Position numbers and translations under genes: made by a program. The notes under the pieces were generated by a model that was given only the letters and a program-made list of their open reading frames with translations, was not told where the DNA came from and did no database searches. Shown piece after piece: positions 5,704 to 13,944 of a DNA stretch of 17,257 nt. This DNA is from CAYXWH01 sp964468755 (GTDB lineage Bacteria; Chloroflexota; Dehalococcoidia; Dehalococcoidales; RBG-16-60-22): positions 1-17,257 of the forward strand of contig CAYXWH010000041.1 of the NCBI GenBank assembly GCA_964468755.1. Reading direction: 5' to 3'. Position 1 is the first letter of the stretch; every line of letters begins with the position of its first letter.

Positions 5704-7620
5704 ATGACAACCGAACCACAGAATAGCAATGGTGAATATACCGCCCGGGACATTCACGTCCTGGGGGGACGGGAGGCGGTGCGCCGCCGTCCCGGTATGT
5801 ACATCGGCAGTACTGACCAGCGCGGTCTGCACCACATGGTTTATGAAATTGCCTATAACAGCATCGATGAAGCCATGGCTGGCTACTGCACCAAGGTTGT
5901 GGTCACCCTGCAGCAAGACAATTCCATCAAAGTAGAGGATGACGGGCGTGGTATTCCCATCGACATTCATCCCACCACCAAGGTTTCCGCGCTGGAGACA
6001 GTGATGACCACGCTCCATGCCGGCGCCAAATTCGGCGGGCAGACCTACAAGGTATCGGGGGGTCTCCACGGCGTCGGTGCTTCTGTGGTCAATGCGCTCT
6101 CCGAATGGTGCCGCGTCGCCGTCAGGCGTGACGGGAAAACATACGAGCAGGAATACAAAAAGGGTATACCGCAGGGCCCGGTGACCGAAGTTGGAACCGC
6201 AGATGGTACCGGTACCACCTTTGTCTTCTATGCTGACGAGGGCATATTTAGCAGTGCCAGCTATGATTTTACTGTTCTCAGTGAACGACTGCGAGAGATG
6301 GCCTACCTCAACAAAGGTCTGGAAATAGCCATTCGTGATGAGAAAAGGGATGGAGACTTCACCTACTACTTTGAGGGTGGCATTACCGGATTTGTCCGCC
6401 GTTTGAACCGGAACCGTGCCGTCCGCCATCCCCGGCCCATTTATATTACCAAGATGCTGGACAGCACCGTGGTTGAGGTGGCGCTCCAGTACAATGATGG
6501 CTTCAGCGAATCTGTGCTGAGCTTTGCCAACTGCGTGAATACCGTGGACGGCGGTACCCACCTCACCGGTTTCCGATCGGCGCTGACCCGGGTGCTTAAT
6601 GAGTATGCGCGCAAGAACAAACTCCTTAAAGAGGATGATCTCAATCTGACCGGCGAAGATGTCCGGGAAGGGCTGACCGCGGTTATCAGCGTGAAGCTTT
6701 CCGAGCCGCAATTCGAGGGGCAGACCAAGGGCAAGCTGGGGAACATAGAGGTCAAGAGCATGGTGGAGAGCGCCATGAGTGAGGGTCTGGCCCTTTACCT
6801 TGAGGAGCACCCTGATGAAGCTAAAAGAATCATAGAAAAGTGCGTCACCATAGCCAAGGCCCGGGAAGCTGCCCGGAAGGCTCGTGATTTAATTATCCGC
6901 AAGACTGCCCTGGAAACCGGCACGCTGCCGGGCAAGCTGGCGGACTGTTCGGAGAAAGACCCGGCCCATTCTGAGTTGTATCTGGTGGAGGGGGACTCCG
7001 CCGGTGGCTCCGCCAAGCAGGGGAGAAACCGCCGCTTTCAGGCGATACTGCCGCTGCGGGGTAAAATCCTCAACGTGGAGAAGGCGCCGCCGGACAAGAT
7101 GTTGGCCAGTGAGGAAATTCGCATTATCATTACTGCCCTGGGCGCTGGTATCGATGACGACTTTGACCTGGTTAAGCTGCGTTACCACCGGGTGATTCTG
7201 ATGAGTGATGCCGATGTTGACGGCTCGCATATCCGCACCCTGCTGCTCACCTTCTTCTTCCGCCACATGCCGGCGCTGATTGCCAGCCAGCACCTGTATA
7301 TTGCCCAGCCGCCACTGTATCGTATCAAGGCAGGTAACATTCAGAAATGGGTGTACACGGAACAGGAAAAAGAAGCGACGCTGCGTGATATCACCGCGAG
7401 GAAGGTGGACTTACAGCGCTATAAGGGTCTGGGTGAAATGACCCCTGACCAGCTATGGGAGACTACCATGAACCCGGCTACCCGTACCCTGCTGGAAGTG
7501 AATGTAGAAGATGCCGCCAAGGCAGACCACATTTTCCATGTGTTGATGGGTGGTGAGGTGCCCCCGCGTAAAGCCTTCATCCAGGCGCACGCCAAGAGCG
7601 TGAAGAACCTGGATATTTAG
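5704..7620 (+). CDS. gyrB: DNA gyrase subunit B
   Basis: It is the ATPase subunit of the type IIA topoisomerase that introduces negative supercoils, acting with GyrA. Length is 638 aa, normal for the short bacterial type without the Gram-negative insert. Seen in order: VRRRPGMYIGST (26-37), the GHKL ATPase helix VYEIAYNSIDEA (Glu48, Asn52), DDGRGIP (79-85), GGLHGVGASVVNALS, the Toprim motif EGDSAGGSA (about 429-437), PLRGKILNVEKA, DADVDGSHI (502-510) and the C-terminal QRYKGLGEM and MNPATRTLL. The residue before Asn52 is Tyr where most GyrB proteins have Asp (VVDN). ParE is the alternative, but the motif style fits GyrB. ATG 5704 starts the normal N-terminus; its Shine-Dalgarno is weak (AGGTGG is 13 nt away). 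gyrA is not in the window. Confidence 0.95.
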   Translation: MTTEPQNSNGEYTARDIHVLGGREAVRRRPGMYIGSTDQRGLHHMVYEIAYNSIDEAMAGYCTKVVVTLQQDNSIKVEDDGRGIPIDIHPTTKVSALETVMTTLHAGAKFGGQTYKVSGGLHGVGASVVNALSEWCRVAVRRDGKTYEQEYKKGIPQGPVTEVGTADGTGTTFVFYADEGIFSSASYDFTVLSERLREMAYLNKGLEIAIRDEKRDGDFTYYFEGGITGFVRRLNRNRAVRHPRPIYITKMLDSTVVEVALQYNDGFSESVLSFANCVNTVDGGTHLTGFRSALTRVLNEYARKNKLLKEDDLNLTGEDVREGLTAVISVKLSEPQFEGQTKGKLGNIEVKSMVESAMSEGLALYLEEHPDEAKRIIEKCVTIAKAREAARKARDLIIRKTALETGTLPGKLADCSEKDPAHSELYLVEGDSAGGSAKQGRNRRFQAILPLRGKILNVEKAPPDKMLASEEIRIIITALGAGIDDDFDLVKLRYHRVILMSDADVDGSHIRTLLLTFFFRHMPALIASQHLYIAQPPLYRIKAGNIQKWVYTEQEKEATLRDITARKVDLQRYKGLGEMTPDQLWETTMNPATRTLLEVNVEDAAKADHIFHVLMGGEVPPRKAFIQAHAKSVKNLDI

Positions 7621-7626
7621 CGCTGC

Positions 7627-8193
7627 TTATTTGCCCTGTATCAGGGAGAAGAACTCAGCCCGGCTGGCGGCTCTCCTGCGGAAGGCTCCCCTGATTGCCG
7701 AGGTAACCACGTTGCTCCCCGGTTTTTTGATACCGCGCATAATCATGCACAGATGTTCCGCCTGGACGACGACGGCAACTCCGGTTGGTTTAATCGCTTC
7801 ATCAACGGCGTCAGCAATATCGGTGGTCATCCTTTCCTGGACCTGTGGGCGCCGGGCGATTATCTCCACTACCCTCGCCAGCTTGCTCAAGCCGACAATG
7901 CGACCGTCTTCGTTGGGTATGTAGCCGATGTGGGCGAGCCCGTAGAACGGCAGCAGGTGGTGCTCGCACATGGAGTAGAAGGGAATGTCTTTGATGACCA
8001 CCATTTCCCGGTGACCCAGCTCGAAGCCAACTGACAACTCTTCCCTCGGGTCTTTGCCGATCCCGGCGAATATCTCGGCATACATTTCGGCAACACGGGT
8101 CGGTGTGTCCCGCAGTCCCTCCCGTTTCGGGTCTTCCCCGATAGCCTCGATGATAGAAGTTACTGCCTGCTTGATTTTCGCCTCGTCAAACAT
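7627..8193 (-). CDS. folE: GTP cyclohydrolase I
   Basis: It converts GTP to 7,8-dihydroneopterin triphosphate, the first step of folate/pterin synthesis (or of 7-deazaguanine synthesis). At 188 aa it is full length. Zinc ligands are visible: Cys76 and His79 in SMCEHHLLPF and Cys149 in AEHLCMIMRGI. GLSKLARVVEIIARRPQVQERMT (101-123) is the conserved family block, and GLRDTPTRVAEMY (26-38) the N-terminal signature. GGAG lies about 7 nt before the ATG. It is the last gene of the minus-strand cluster, 12 nt after thrC, and ends 6 bp from the gyrB stop on the opposite strand. Confidence 0.96.
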   Translation of the reverse strand: MFDEAKIKQAVTSIIEAIGEDPKREGLRDTPTRVAEMYAEIFAGIGKDPREELSVGFELGHREMVVIKDIPFYSMCEHHLLPFYGLAHIGYIPNEDGRIVGLSKLARVVEIIARRPQVQERMTTDIADAVDEAIKPTGVAVVVQAEHLCMIMRGIKKPGSNVVTSAIRGAFRRRAASRAEFFSLIQGK

Positions 8194-8205
8194 TGCTGTT
8201 CTCCT

Positions 8206-9261
8206 TTATCCCCAGCCCAACGCCTTCTCCACCGCGGCGGTATCAGCCGGCAACTCCAGGAAGGGTGGGGCTTCACTCAGAGCCGTTTCGGTATCCTTGA
8301 GACCGGTACCGGTTACGATGCACACAATCCGTTTGCCGGTGAAATCGGTGCCATTGCGGGCCAGCTTGAGCAGCCCGGCCAGGGGTGCCGCTGACGCCGG
8401 CTCGCCGAAGATACCGGACTCCGTTGCCAGCAGTTTCTGGGCGGCCAGGATTTCCTTATCACTCACCATATCAATAATGCCACCGGACTCATCGCGGGCG
8501 GCCACCGCTTTCTGCCAGCTGGCTGGATTGCCGATTCGTATCGCCGTGGCAACCGTCTCCGGTTCTGCCACCGGCTGACCTCGAACAATAGGGGCTGCGC
8601 CTTCGGCCTGGAATCCCATCATCACCGGTTTTCGGCTGGCTTTACCCAGCCCGTGATATTCCTGGAACCCCTTCCAGTAGGCGGTAATATTGCCGGCATT
8701 ACCTACCGGGATAAACAGGTAGTCCGGCGCGTCACCCAGCGCGTCGATAATCTCGAACGAAGCCGTTTTTTGTCCTTCAATGCGGTAAGGGTTAAGGGAG
8801 TTTACCAGCGTAACCGGGTGTTTGTCGGTTATTGCCCTCACGATGGTCAGTGCCTGGTCAAAGTTACCGTCAATGGCGGCTATCGTGGCGCCATAGATAA
8901 CCGCCTGCGCCAGTTTCCCCAGCGCGATGTTACCCTTGGGGACCACGATGACCGTGGTCAACCCGCAGTAGGCGCCAAAGGCAGCCGCCGAGGCGCTGGT
9001 GTTGCCTGTTGAGGCGCACATGATTGCCTTGCTGCCCGCTTCCAGTGCCTTGGCAACGGCTACTACCATGCCCCGGTCTTTGAACGAGCCGGTGGGGTTG
9101 CACCCCTCCAGCTTGAAGTAGAGCTCGCCGCAACCCGCTTCCCTCGCCAGCTTATCGCTCCGTACCAGCGGAGTATTCCCCTCGCCGATGGTAAATATCG
9201 GGGTCTGCGGGGTTATCGGCAGGTAGTTGCTGTATTGAACCAGAACGCCAGATTTCATCAT
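8206..9261 (-). CDS. thrC: Threonine synthase
   Basis: This PLP enzyme makes threonine from O-phosphohomoserine. It has 351 aa, the short bacterial type without the long plant/yeast N-terminal extension. The PLP lysine is Lys61 in NPTGSFKDRGM, the family signature. CASTGNTSAS (82-91) and the PLP phosphate loop GNAGN (187-191) follow. GEGNTPLVRSDKL (26-38) is the typical threonine synthase opening, which separates it from threonine dehydratase or cysteine synthase. Two adjacent ATGs (9261, 9258) are possible; GAGG is 4 nt before the first and 7 nt before the second, so 9258 may be the real start. It lies 32 nt downstream of hom and feeds from it directly, since hom makes homoserine. A homoserine kinase gene (thrB) is not in the window. 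Confidence 0.95.
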   Translation of the reverse strand: MMKSGVLVQYSNYLPITPQTPIFTIGEGNTPLVRSDKLAREAGCGELYFKLEGCNPTGSFKDRGMVVAVAKALEAGSKAIMCASTGNTSASAAAFGAYCGLTTVIVVPKGNIALGKLAQAVIYGATIAAIDGNFDQALTIVRAITDKHPVTLVNSLNPYRIEGQKTASFEIIDALGDAPDYLFIPVGNAGNITAYWKGFQEYHGLGKASRKPVMMGFQAEGAAPIVRGQPVAEPETVATAIRIGNPASWQKAVAARDESGGIIDMVSDKEILAAQKLLATESGIFGEPASAAPLAGLLKLARNGTDFTGKRIVCIVTGTGLKDTETALSEAPPFLELPADTAAVEKALGWG

Positions 9262-9293
9262 TTTACCTCTTGGTGACCGTGGTTACCGGGTGT

Positions 9294-10598
9294 TTAAATA
9301 TCTTCGACCCGGATGAAGTTGCTGATCTCATTGACTGCGCTGAGTTTCTCCAGTTCCCGGATGGCTTGCTGCATGGCTTTTTCCCGGGCGGGATAAGTCA
9401 TAATCACAATCTCCGCTGCCTGGGTATCACGCTCCGTCTCCTGCTGGATGGCGGAGGCGATGCTGATGGACAGGTCGCCAAAGACCCTGGAGATTTGCGC
9501 TAGGACGCCGGGGCGGTCAACGGCGTTGACCCGGAGGTAGTATCTGGTTTCAATCTCGGACATCGGCTTGACACTGTTTTTTGATTCCAGTTTCCAGAAC
9601 GCCTCGCTGCTGGCGCCGAGAACGATTTCTCTCGCCGCCCGTACCACATCGGCAATTACCGCGCTGCTGGTGGGCATGGCACCGGCACCCTCACCGAAGA
9701 AAAGTACCTTGCCGACCAGGTCGCCTTCAACCAGAACGGCATTGTAGACGCCATCGACCTTGGCCAGGAAGGAGTCTTCCGGAATGAACACCGGGTGAAC
9801 GCGTACCTCGATTGATTTATCGCTGAGTTTGGCTATCGCCAGGAGTTTGATGGCAAATCCCAGCTCCCGCGCATAGCGGAAGTCCCGGCTGTCGAGGCGG
9901 GAAATCCCTTCGTGGTGGATATCATCAGGTCGGACCTGGGTCTGGAAAGCGAGGGACGCCATAATAGCCAGTTTATAGGTGGCATCGATGCCCTCGATGT
10001 CATTCTCCGGGTTGGATTCCGCGTAGCCAAGCTGCTGGGCCTGTGTCAGCGCGGTGGCAAAGTCTATTCGTTCTTTCGCCATCCGGGTAAGGATATAGTT
10101 GGTTGTGCCGTTGATGATGGCATAAATACCACGTAGCTCGTTGGCGGTTAGGTCATTTTTAAACGGGGCAATAAGCGGGATGCCGCCACCGACACTGGCT
10201 TCATAGTTAAGGCTGACCCCGTGCTGTTTGGCCAGTGACACCAGTTCCGCTCCGTGTTTGGCGATAACCTCTTTGTTGGAGGTTACCACGTGCTTACCAC
10301 TGGTGATTGCCCTCCGCAGATATTCCCGCGCCGGGTTTTCACCGCCGATTGCCTCCACCACGATGTCTATCCCCGGTTCAGCGAAGAAGTCGTTAATATC
10401 CGTGGTGAGCAGGTGTGCGGGCATCTGCCGTGCCTGTGTTCGAGTCAAGTCTTCCGGCAGCACCTTTACTTTATTGAGGGATAGGGGGCACCCGGCACGC
10501 TCGGACAGAAGCTCAGCCCGTTCGAGCAGGACCCTGGCCACCTGACCCCCGATGACACCCAGCCCCATGAGACCGATACCGATGCTCTTACCCTCCAT
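9294..10598 (-). CDS. hom: Homoserine dehydrogenase with C-terminal ACT domain
   Basis: It reduces aspartate semialdehyde to homoserine with NAD(P)H, the branch to threonine and methionine. At 434 aa it has the usual length of the monofunctional ACT-type enzyme. The Rossmann loop is GLMGLGVIGGQVA (9-21). Catalytic-domain motifs are NGTTNYILTRM (about 165-175) and PENDIEGIDATYKLAIMASLAF with the conserved acidic residues and lysine. The ACT domain begins near RYYLRVNAVDRPGVLAQISRVFGD at about 355 and runs to the end; in the family it mediates threonine feedback inhibition. The ATG at 10598 is 1 nt after the TAA of the upstream foldase gene and has no strong Shine-Dalgarno, which suggests translational coupling. 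Confidence 0.95.
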   Translation of the reverse strand: MEGKSIGIGLMGLGVIGGQVARVLLERAELLSERAGCPLSLNKVKVLPEDLTRTQARQMPAHLLTTDINDFFAEPGIDIVVEAIGGENPAREYLRRAITSGKHVVTSNKEVIAKHGAELVSLAKQHGVSLNYEASVGGGIPLIAPFKNDLTANELRGIYAIINGTTNYILTRMAKERIDFATALTQAQQLGYAESNPENDIEGIDATYKLAIMASLAFQTQVRPDDIHHEGISRLDSRDFRYARELGFAIKLLAIAKLSDKSIEVRVHPVFIPEDSFLAKVDGVYNAVLVEGDLVGKVLFFGEGAGAMPTSSAVIADVVRAAREIVLGASSEAFWKLESKNSVKPMSEIETRYYLRVNAVDRPGVLAQISRVFGDLSISIASAIQQETERDTQAAEIVIMTYPAREKAMQQAIRELEKLSAVNEISNFIRVEDI

Positions 10599-10599
10599 T

Positions 10600-11892
10600 T
10601 TAACTACCCCCGGTCTTCCTCAGAGACTTCATTGCTTCGTCAACCGCCCAGGCTATTTTCTCGTCATCGAGAAAGCTGTCGTCCACCAGGTTGTCGGGGT
10701 CGTCCCACAGTGAATCAACCCAATCCTGCAAAGCCTTGGCTTTCATAAACTCCCGGTCGGTCTCGTCGATTTGCCGGTTGTCATCCCGGTCGTCAACCTT
10801 TACCAGCCAGTAACCGCCCCGGGTGGTCGTGGTATCATCGCGAACCGGCCCGGTCAACGTTTCCAGTTCCAGCCCGTCGTTGAAAATAACCTCATCAAGC
10901 ACCGGGGTCGTTGATCCTTCAGTCACCCAGTTTAAGTCCCCCTTGTTCGACTTTGCCGCATACCACTGGGAGAGTTCTTCAGCCAGTGTGGCGAAGTCCT
11001 CGCCGGCTTCCAGCCGGGCTTTCACATCCTGCGCCTCTTCTTCGCTGCCCAGCAGGATAGCGTGGGCATGTGCCCGGTCATTCTCTTCATCCCACTCCGA
11101 TATTTTTACCAGCCAGTAGCCCACTTCCTTGATTACCTGTTCATCATGAAGTGGTTCACTCAGTGCACCCACTTCGGCAGTGGCGGCATACTCAACCGGT
11201 ACTGAAGTGTAGAGCAGTTGTTTCAGGATACTTTCCGGGTGCCAGCCAGGGTCACCCTGTTTCTGCCGGGTAAGCTCATTGACGGAAAGCTCTCCGGCCA
11301 GTGTGGCGAAGTCCTCGCCGCTTTCCAGCCGGTCGGTCGCCTCAAGTGCCTGGCGCTCGCTCTCCAGTAGCATCGCCATAATATGTACCTGCGCGGTAGC
11401 GGTCGGTACCTGCTGCTCAAAATACTCGTCCTGCAGTTTGCCGGTGATTACCCAGGTGCTCGCAATATCCCGGTGTGCCCGGTCGTTGGGGAAATCGACT
11501 TCTTTTAATTTCTCCCGGATTTCATCGCTGCTGGCCGTTATCCCCAGCTCCATCGCCGCCTGCCGGATTAGCTCATTCTGAACGATATCATCAACTATGC
11601 TATCCGTCATATGTTGCATGAATTCAGGCGATTGGTTCTTGCCGTGGAATTCGAGCGTGTCTATGAAATAGCTCATATCAAATTCGGCATCGTTTACTTT
11701 GATGGCGGTCTCGTGCAATGGTTGGTACTGGCTAAAATACCACCCCACCAGGGTAATAGCCACCACAGCGACAATAATTACGATTCCGATGGTGAAGATG
11801 ATGCGTTGCCGCTTCTTCTGCTGCTGCCATTTTGATATCTGATGCCGGGTGGGTTCACGCTTTACCTTACGGGACTTGTTTTTTTTCGCCAA
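10600..11892 (-). CDS. Membrane-anchored SurA/PrsA-like peptidyl-prolyl isomerase with two parvulin domains
   Basis: The product is 430 aa. A very basic N-terminus (MAKKNKSRKVKREPTRHQ) precedes one hydrophobic segment at about 31-53, so the bulk should lie outside the membrane. Residues 60-165 look like the SurA N-terminal chaperone region. Two parvulin (PPIC) repeats follow at about 168-264 and 274-367; each has a starting histidine (VHIMAMLL, AHAHAILL), a GEDFATLAxELS helix, a GDPGW or GDLNW turn and a GYWLVK end. An acidic tail follows. In the family these assist folding of exported proteins. The start is TTG at 11892, with AAGGAAGGT about 7 nt upstream. A 36-nt stretch of the two repeats is nearly identical in DNA. 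Its position ahead of hom is not explained by function. Confidence 0.85.
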   Translation of the reverse strand: MAKKNKSRKVKREPTRHQISKWQQQKKRQRIIFTIGIVIIVAVVAITLVGWYFSQYQPLHETAIKVNDAEFDMSYFIDTLEFHGKNQSPEFMQHMTDSIVDDIVQNELIRQAAMELGITASSDEIREKLKEVDFPNDRAHRDIASTWVITGKLQDEYFEQQVPTATAQVHIMAMLLESERQALEATDRLESGEDFATLAGELSVNELTRQKQGDPGWHPESILKQLLYTSVPVEYAATAEVGALSEPLHDEQVIKEVGYWLVKISEWDEENDRAHAHAILLGSEEEAQDVKARLEAGEDFATLAEELSQWYAAKSNKGDLNWVTEGSTTPVLDEVIFNDGLELETLTGPVRDDTTTTRGGYWLVKVDDRDDNRQIDETDREFMKAKALQDWVDSLWDDPDNLVDDSFLDDEKIAWAVDEAMKSLRKTGGS

Positions 11893-11934
11893 ATCTGAGC
11901 ACCTTCCTTAACGAAAATGAAAAGCCTGACTTAT

Positions 11935-11962
11935 CTTAAAGCATGAGTGCCGCACTTTTCAA
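11935..11962 (-). promoter_or_regulatory. Candidate promoter for the foldase-hom-thrC-folE genes
   Basis: The minus strand has TTGAAA (11957-11962), a 16-bp spacer and TTTAAG (11935-11940), a moderate match. It lies between the small membrane protein and the foldase start. Confidence 0.4.
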
Positions 11963-12015
11963 ATTGAGTTGAAGTTTTCAGGGAACAACCCGCCTTTCCG
12001 GTCCCGGGTGCCGGC

Positions 12016-12213
12016 TTAGCTATCCGGGTCTCCCCGGGAAAACAATGGAATGATGAAAATCACGCAGGCAACCAGGAAAATGGCGCTGCCGGCGAGGCTT
12101 AACATATCGTGGGTTGCCAGGCTTGAGGCAATGAAAAAAACGGCGCAAACGAGAAAAAGGACCCATCCGGCGAGGTGGTAATTCCTCTCCCGGCGCCGGC
12201 TTTCATGTGACAT
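12016..12213 (-). CDS. Small two-helix membrane protein of unknown function
   Basis: The product is 65 aa from ATG 12213 (MSHESRRRERNYHLAGW). A basic N-terminus is followed by two hydrophobic segments, about residues 14-30 and 38-56, and a charged end SRGDPDS. GGGGGAGA lies a few bases before the ATG. The frame is open for 37 more codons to 12324, but that part crosses the candidate promoter and has no ribosome binding site, so I reject the longer start. It is on the same strand as the foldase, 123 nt upstream. No family was recognised. Confidence 0.6.
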   Translation of the reverse strand: MSHESRRRERNYHLAGWVLFLVCAVFFIASSLATHDMLSLAGSAIFLVACVIFIIPLFSRGDPDS

Positions 12214-12278
12214 AACTCTCCCCCTGTTCTCAGCTATCACGAAAAGTAGCATAAAAGCAAATCGAATGTTACCATAAG

Positions 12279-12308
12279 AGTATACCAAGTCCGCATGGTT
12301 GCCCGCAA
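12279..12308 (-). promoter_or_regulatory. Candidate extended -10 promoter for the small membrane protein
   Basis: The minus strand reads TGGTATACT, a TGn-extended -10 (hexamer at 12279-12284), with TTGCGG (12303-12308) 18 bp upstream. The leader would be about 58 nt. Confidence 0.5.
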
Positions 12309-12366
12309 TGACCGAATTAAGCATTGAAGCTGATAAACGTGGTGCAGCCAGGGCTGATATTATCTT

Positions 12367-12403
12367 GGGGGTTTGCGCCTAGTTAGTGTAAGTGCAAACA
12401 CCC
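12367..12403. promoter_or_regulatory. Imperfect inverted repeat next to the sugar-operon -35 box (operator candidate)
   Basis: GGGGGTTTGCGC (12367-12378) and GTGCAAACACCC (12392-12403) are complementary at 10 of 12 positions across a 13-nt spacer. The right arm ends directly before the TTGACG box at 12404. The symmetry and placement fit a dimeric repressor or activator site; no regulator gene is in the window. Confidence 0.5.
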
Positions 12404-12433
12404 TTGACGTAACCGATACTCCTCTCCTAGTAT
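12404..12433 (+). promoter_or_regulatory. Candidate promoter of the treT-pfk-fba operon
   Basis: TTGACG (12404-12409), an 18-bp spacer and TAGTAT (12428-12433). The start codon is about 38 nt after the expected transcription start. Confidence 0.55.
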
Positions 12434-12477
12434 TGGTTCAATAAGAACGTGTATTTTTTGATGATGAGGTGTAAGGA

Positions 12478-13917
12478 ATGGCGCAGGTTATCAAACCAGG
12501 TGGAATTACCGGAAAAGAGAAGACTGATGCCACGGTAGCCACGGAAGCAACGTTTCCTCTGCCCAACGGGGTGGTTTACAGTAAGCGGGAGGGCTTTTGC
12601 CCGTTTACCACTCCCCCGGTAGAGGACTACGTCCCCATCGTTGGTGAAGAGAAGATAGAGAGGTTGCAGCGGGCAGCCGAGCGACTCCAGGGGCTCAGAT
12701 TAACCGAGCTTAATGCCACGGCTCAGGGCGGAGGCGTTGCCGAGATGCTGTTCAGCCTGGTCCCCTTTTTGAACATGCTGGGTATCGAGGCAGAATGGAA
12801 GGTAATCAGTGGCAGCCAGGACTTTTTTGAATGCACCAAGGGTCTGCACAATTTACTGCAAGGCATGAAGGGTACCTTTGCTCCGGAAATGGAGCAGGCA
12901 TACTGTGATACTCTGGACAGGTGCTCCCGGAGCGGTCTTCTCGATAGCCCGGATGTGGTCAATGTCCATGACCCGCAGCCGCTCGGCCTGGCCAGCCATC
13001 TGAAAAAAAACGGGCAGACCTGGCTCTGGCGCTGTCACATCGATATTGAAGACCTGCCCCTGGAGGACAATCCCAGGCTGTGGGATTTCATGACGAGGTG
13101 GATAAAGCACTATGATGCCGCTATCTTCTCGGCAGCCCACTACATTATATCGCGCTGGCCCCTGCCCAATTTTATCATCCCGCCGTTCATTGACCCCCTT
13201 TCCGAGAAGAACCGGGAGCTAAGCCAGGAAGAAATAGATCGGGTACTGGTCAAGTACGAGGTCGACCCCAGGATTCCCATAATTGCTCAGGTTGGCAGGT
13301 TTGACCCCTGGAAGGGGCTGCACCGGACATTGGCTACCTATCGTCTGGTCAGGAAGGAGGTGAAGTGCCAGCTGGTAATTGCCGGCGGCATGGCTTCCGA
13401 TGACCCCGAGGGTGGGCGAGTCCTGGCCAGAATTCGTGAGGACACCAAAAATGATGAGGATATCCACATACTCAATCTCTCCCTGGCTGACCGTCTGGAG
13501 AACTGGCGTGAGATAAACGCGCTTCAGCGCGCCGCCAGAGTGATTATGCAGCCATCCACCAGGGAAGGCTTCGGTCTGGTAATAACCGAGGCATTATGGA
13601 AGGGTAAACCTCTCATTGGCTCCAACGTTGGTGCCATACCGCTCCAGCTCAGGGATGGTGATACCGGCTATTACTATGAGACCCCCGGAAAAACCGCTCA
13701 GAGGGTAATCCGCTGGTTGAAAAAGCCCAAAGATGCTGAGATAATGGGGAAAAGGGGTAGAGAGTATGTGCGAGAGCATTTCCTGATGCCTGACCGGGTT
13801 TCTGACTATCTCATGACTATAGACATGAGTATGAACGGGGTCGGTTCCCGGCAGATGCCTCCCGACTGCATAATCAGCTTTCATCCCTGGTTCAAGATGA
13901 ACCGGCGGGGAAAGTAA
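12478..13917 (+). CDS. Trehalose synthase (TreT-like), GT4 family glycosyltransferase
   Basis: The product is 479 aa with a GT-B fold. The N-terminal half carries LTELNATAQGGGVAEMLFSLVPFLNMLGIEAEWKVI, the TreT-type acceptor-side signature, and VVNVHDPQPLG. The C-terminal half has the donor-site residues Arg274 and Lys279 in VGRFDPWKGL and the GT4 EX7E motif (Glu363 and Glu371 in EGFGLVITE), then GKPLIGSNVGAIPLQ. TreT enzymes join glucose from an NDP-glucose to glucose to make trehalose, reversibly. A related sucrose- or sugar-transferring GT4 enzyme cannot be excluded. The last 30 residues (from about SMNGVGSRQ) lie past the usual end of the fold. GAGGT lies about 8 nt before the ATG. It is the first gene of a three-gene operon with two glycolytic enzymes, suggesting a link between glucose-phosphate flow and trehalose. 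Confidence 0.82.
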   Translation: MAQVIKPGGITGKEKTDATVATEATFPLPNGVVYSKREGFCPFTTPPVEDYVPIVGEEKIERLQRAAERLQGLRLTELNATAQGGGVAEMLFSLVPFLNMLGIEAEWKVISGSQDFFECTKGLHNLLQGMKGTFAPEMEQAYCDTLDRCSRSGLLDSPDVVNVHDPQPLGLASHLKKNGQTWLWRCHIDIEDLPLEDNPRLWDFMTRWIKHYDAAIFSAAHYIISRWPLPNFIIPPFIDPLSEKNRELSQEEIDRVLVKYEVDPRIPIIAQVGRFDPWKGLHRTLATYRLVRKEVKCQLVIAGGMASDDPEGGRVLARIREDTKNDEDIHILNLSLADRLENWREINALQRAARVIMQPSTREGFGLVITEALWKGKPLIGSNVGAIPLQLRDGDTGYYYETPGKTAQRVIRWLKKPKDAEIMGKRGREYVREHFLMPDRVSDYLMTIDMSMNGVGSRQMPPDCIISFHPWFKMNRRGK

Positions 13918-13944
13918 GAGTCACTCCGCTGTTCGGTGGACATT

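Noticed and set aside
5671..6810. A 379-codon open frame on the minus strand opposite gyrB
   Set aside because: It lies wholly across the clear gyrB coding region, has no recognisable motifs and looks like the low-complexity antisense frame that GC-rich genes produce.
12214..12324. A longer start (102 aa) for the small membrane protein
   Set aside because: The extra 37 codons cross the candidate promoter and leader and have no ribosome binding site, while ATG 12213 has a GGGGGAGA just upstream.
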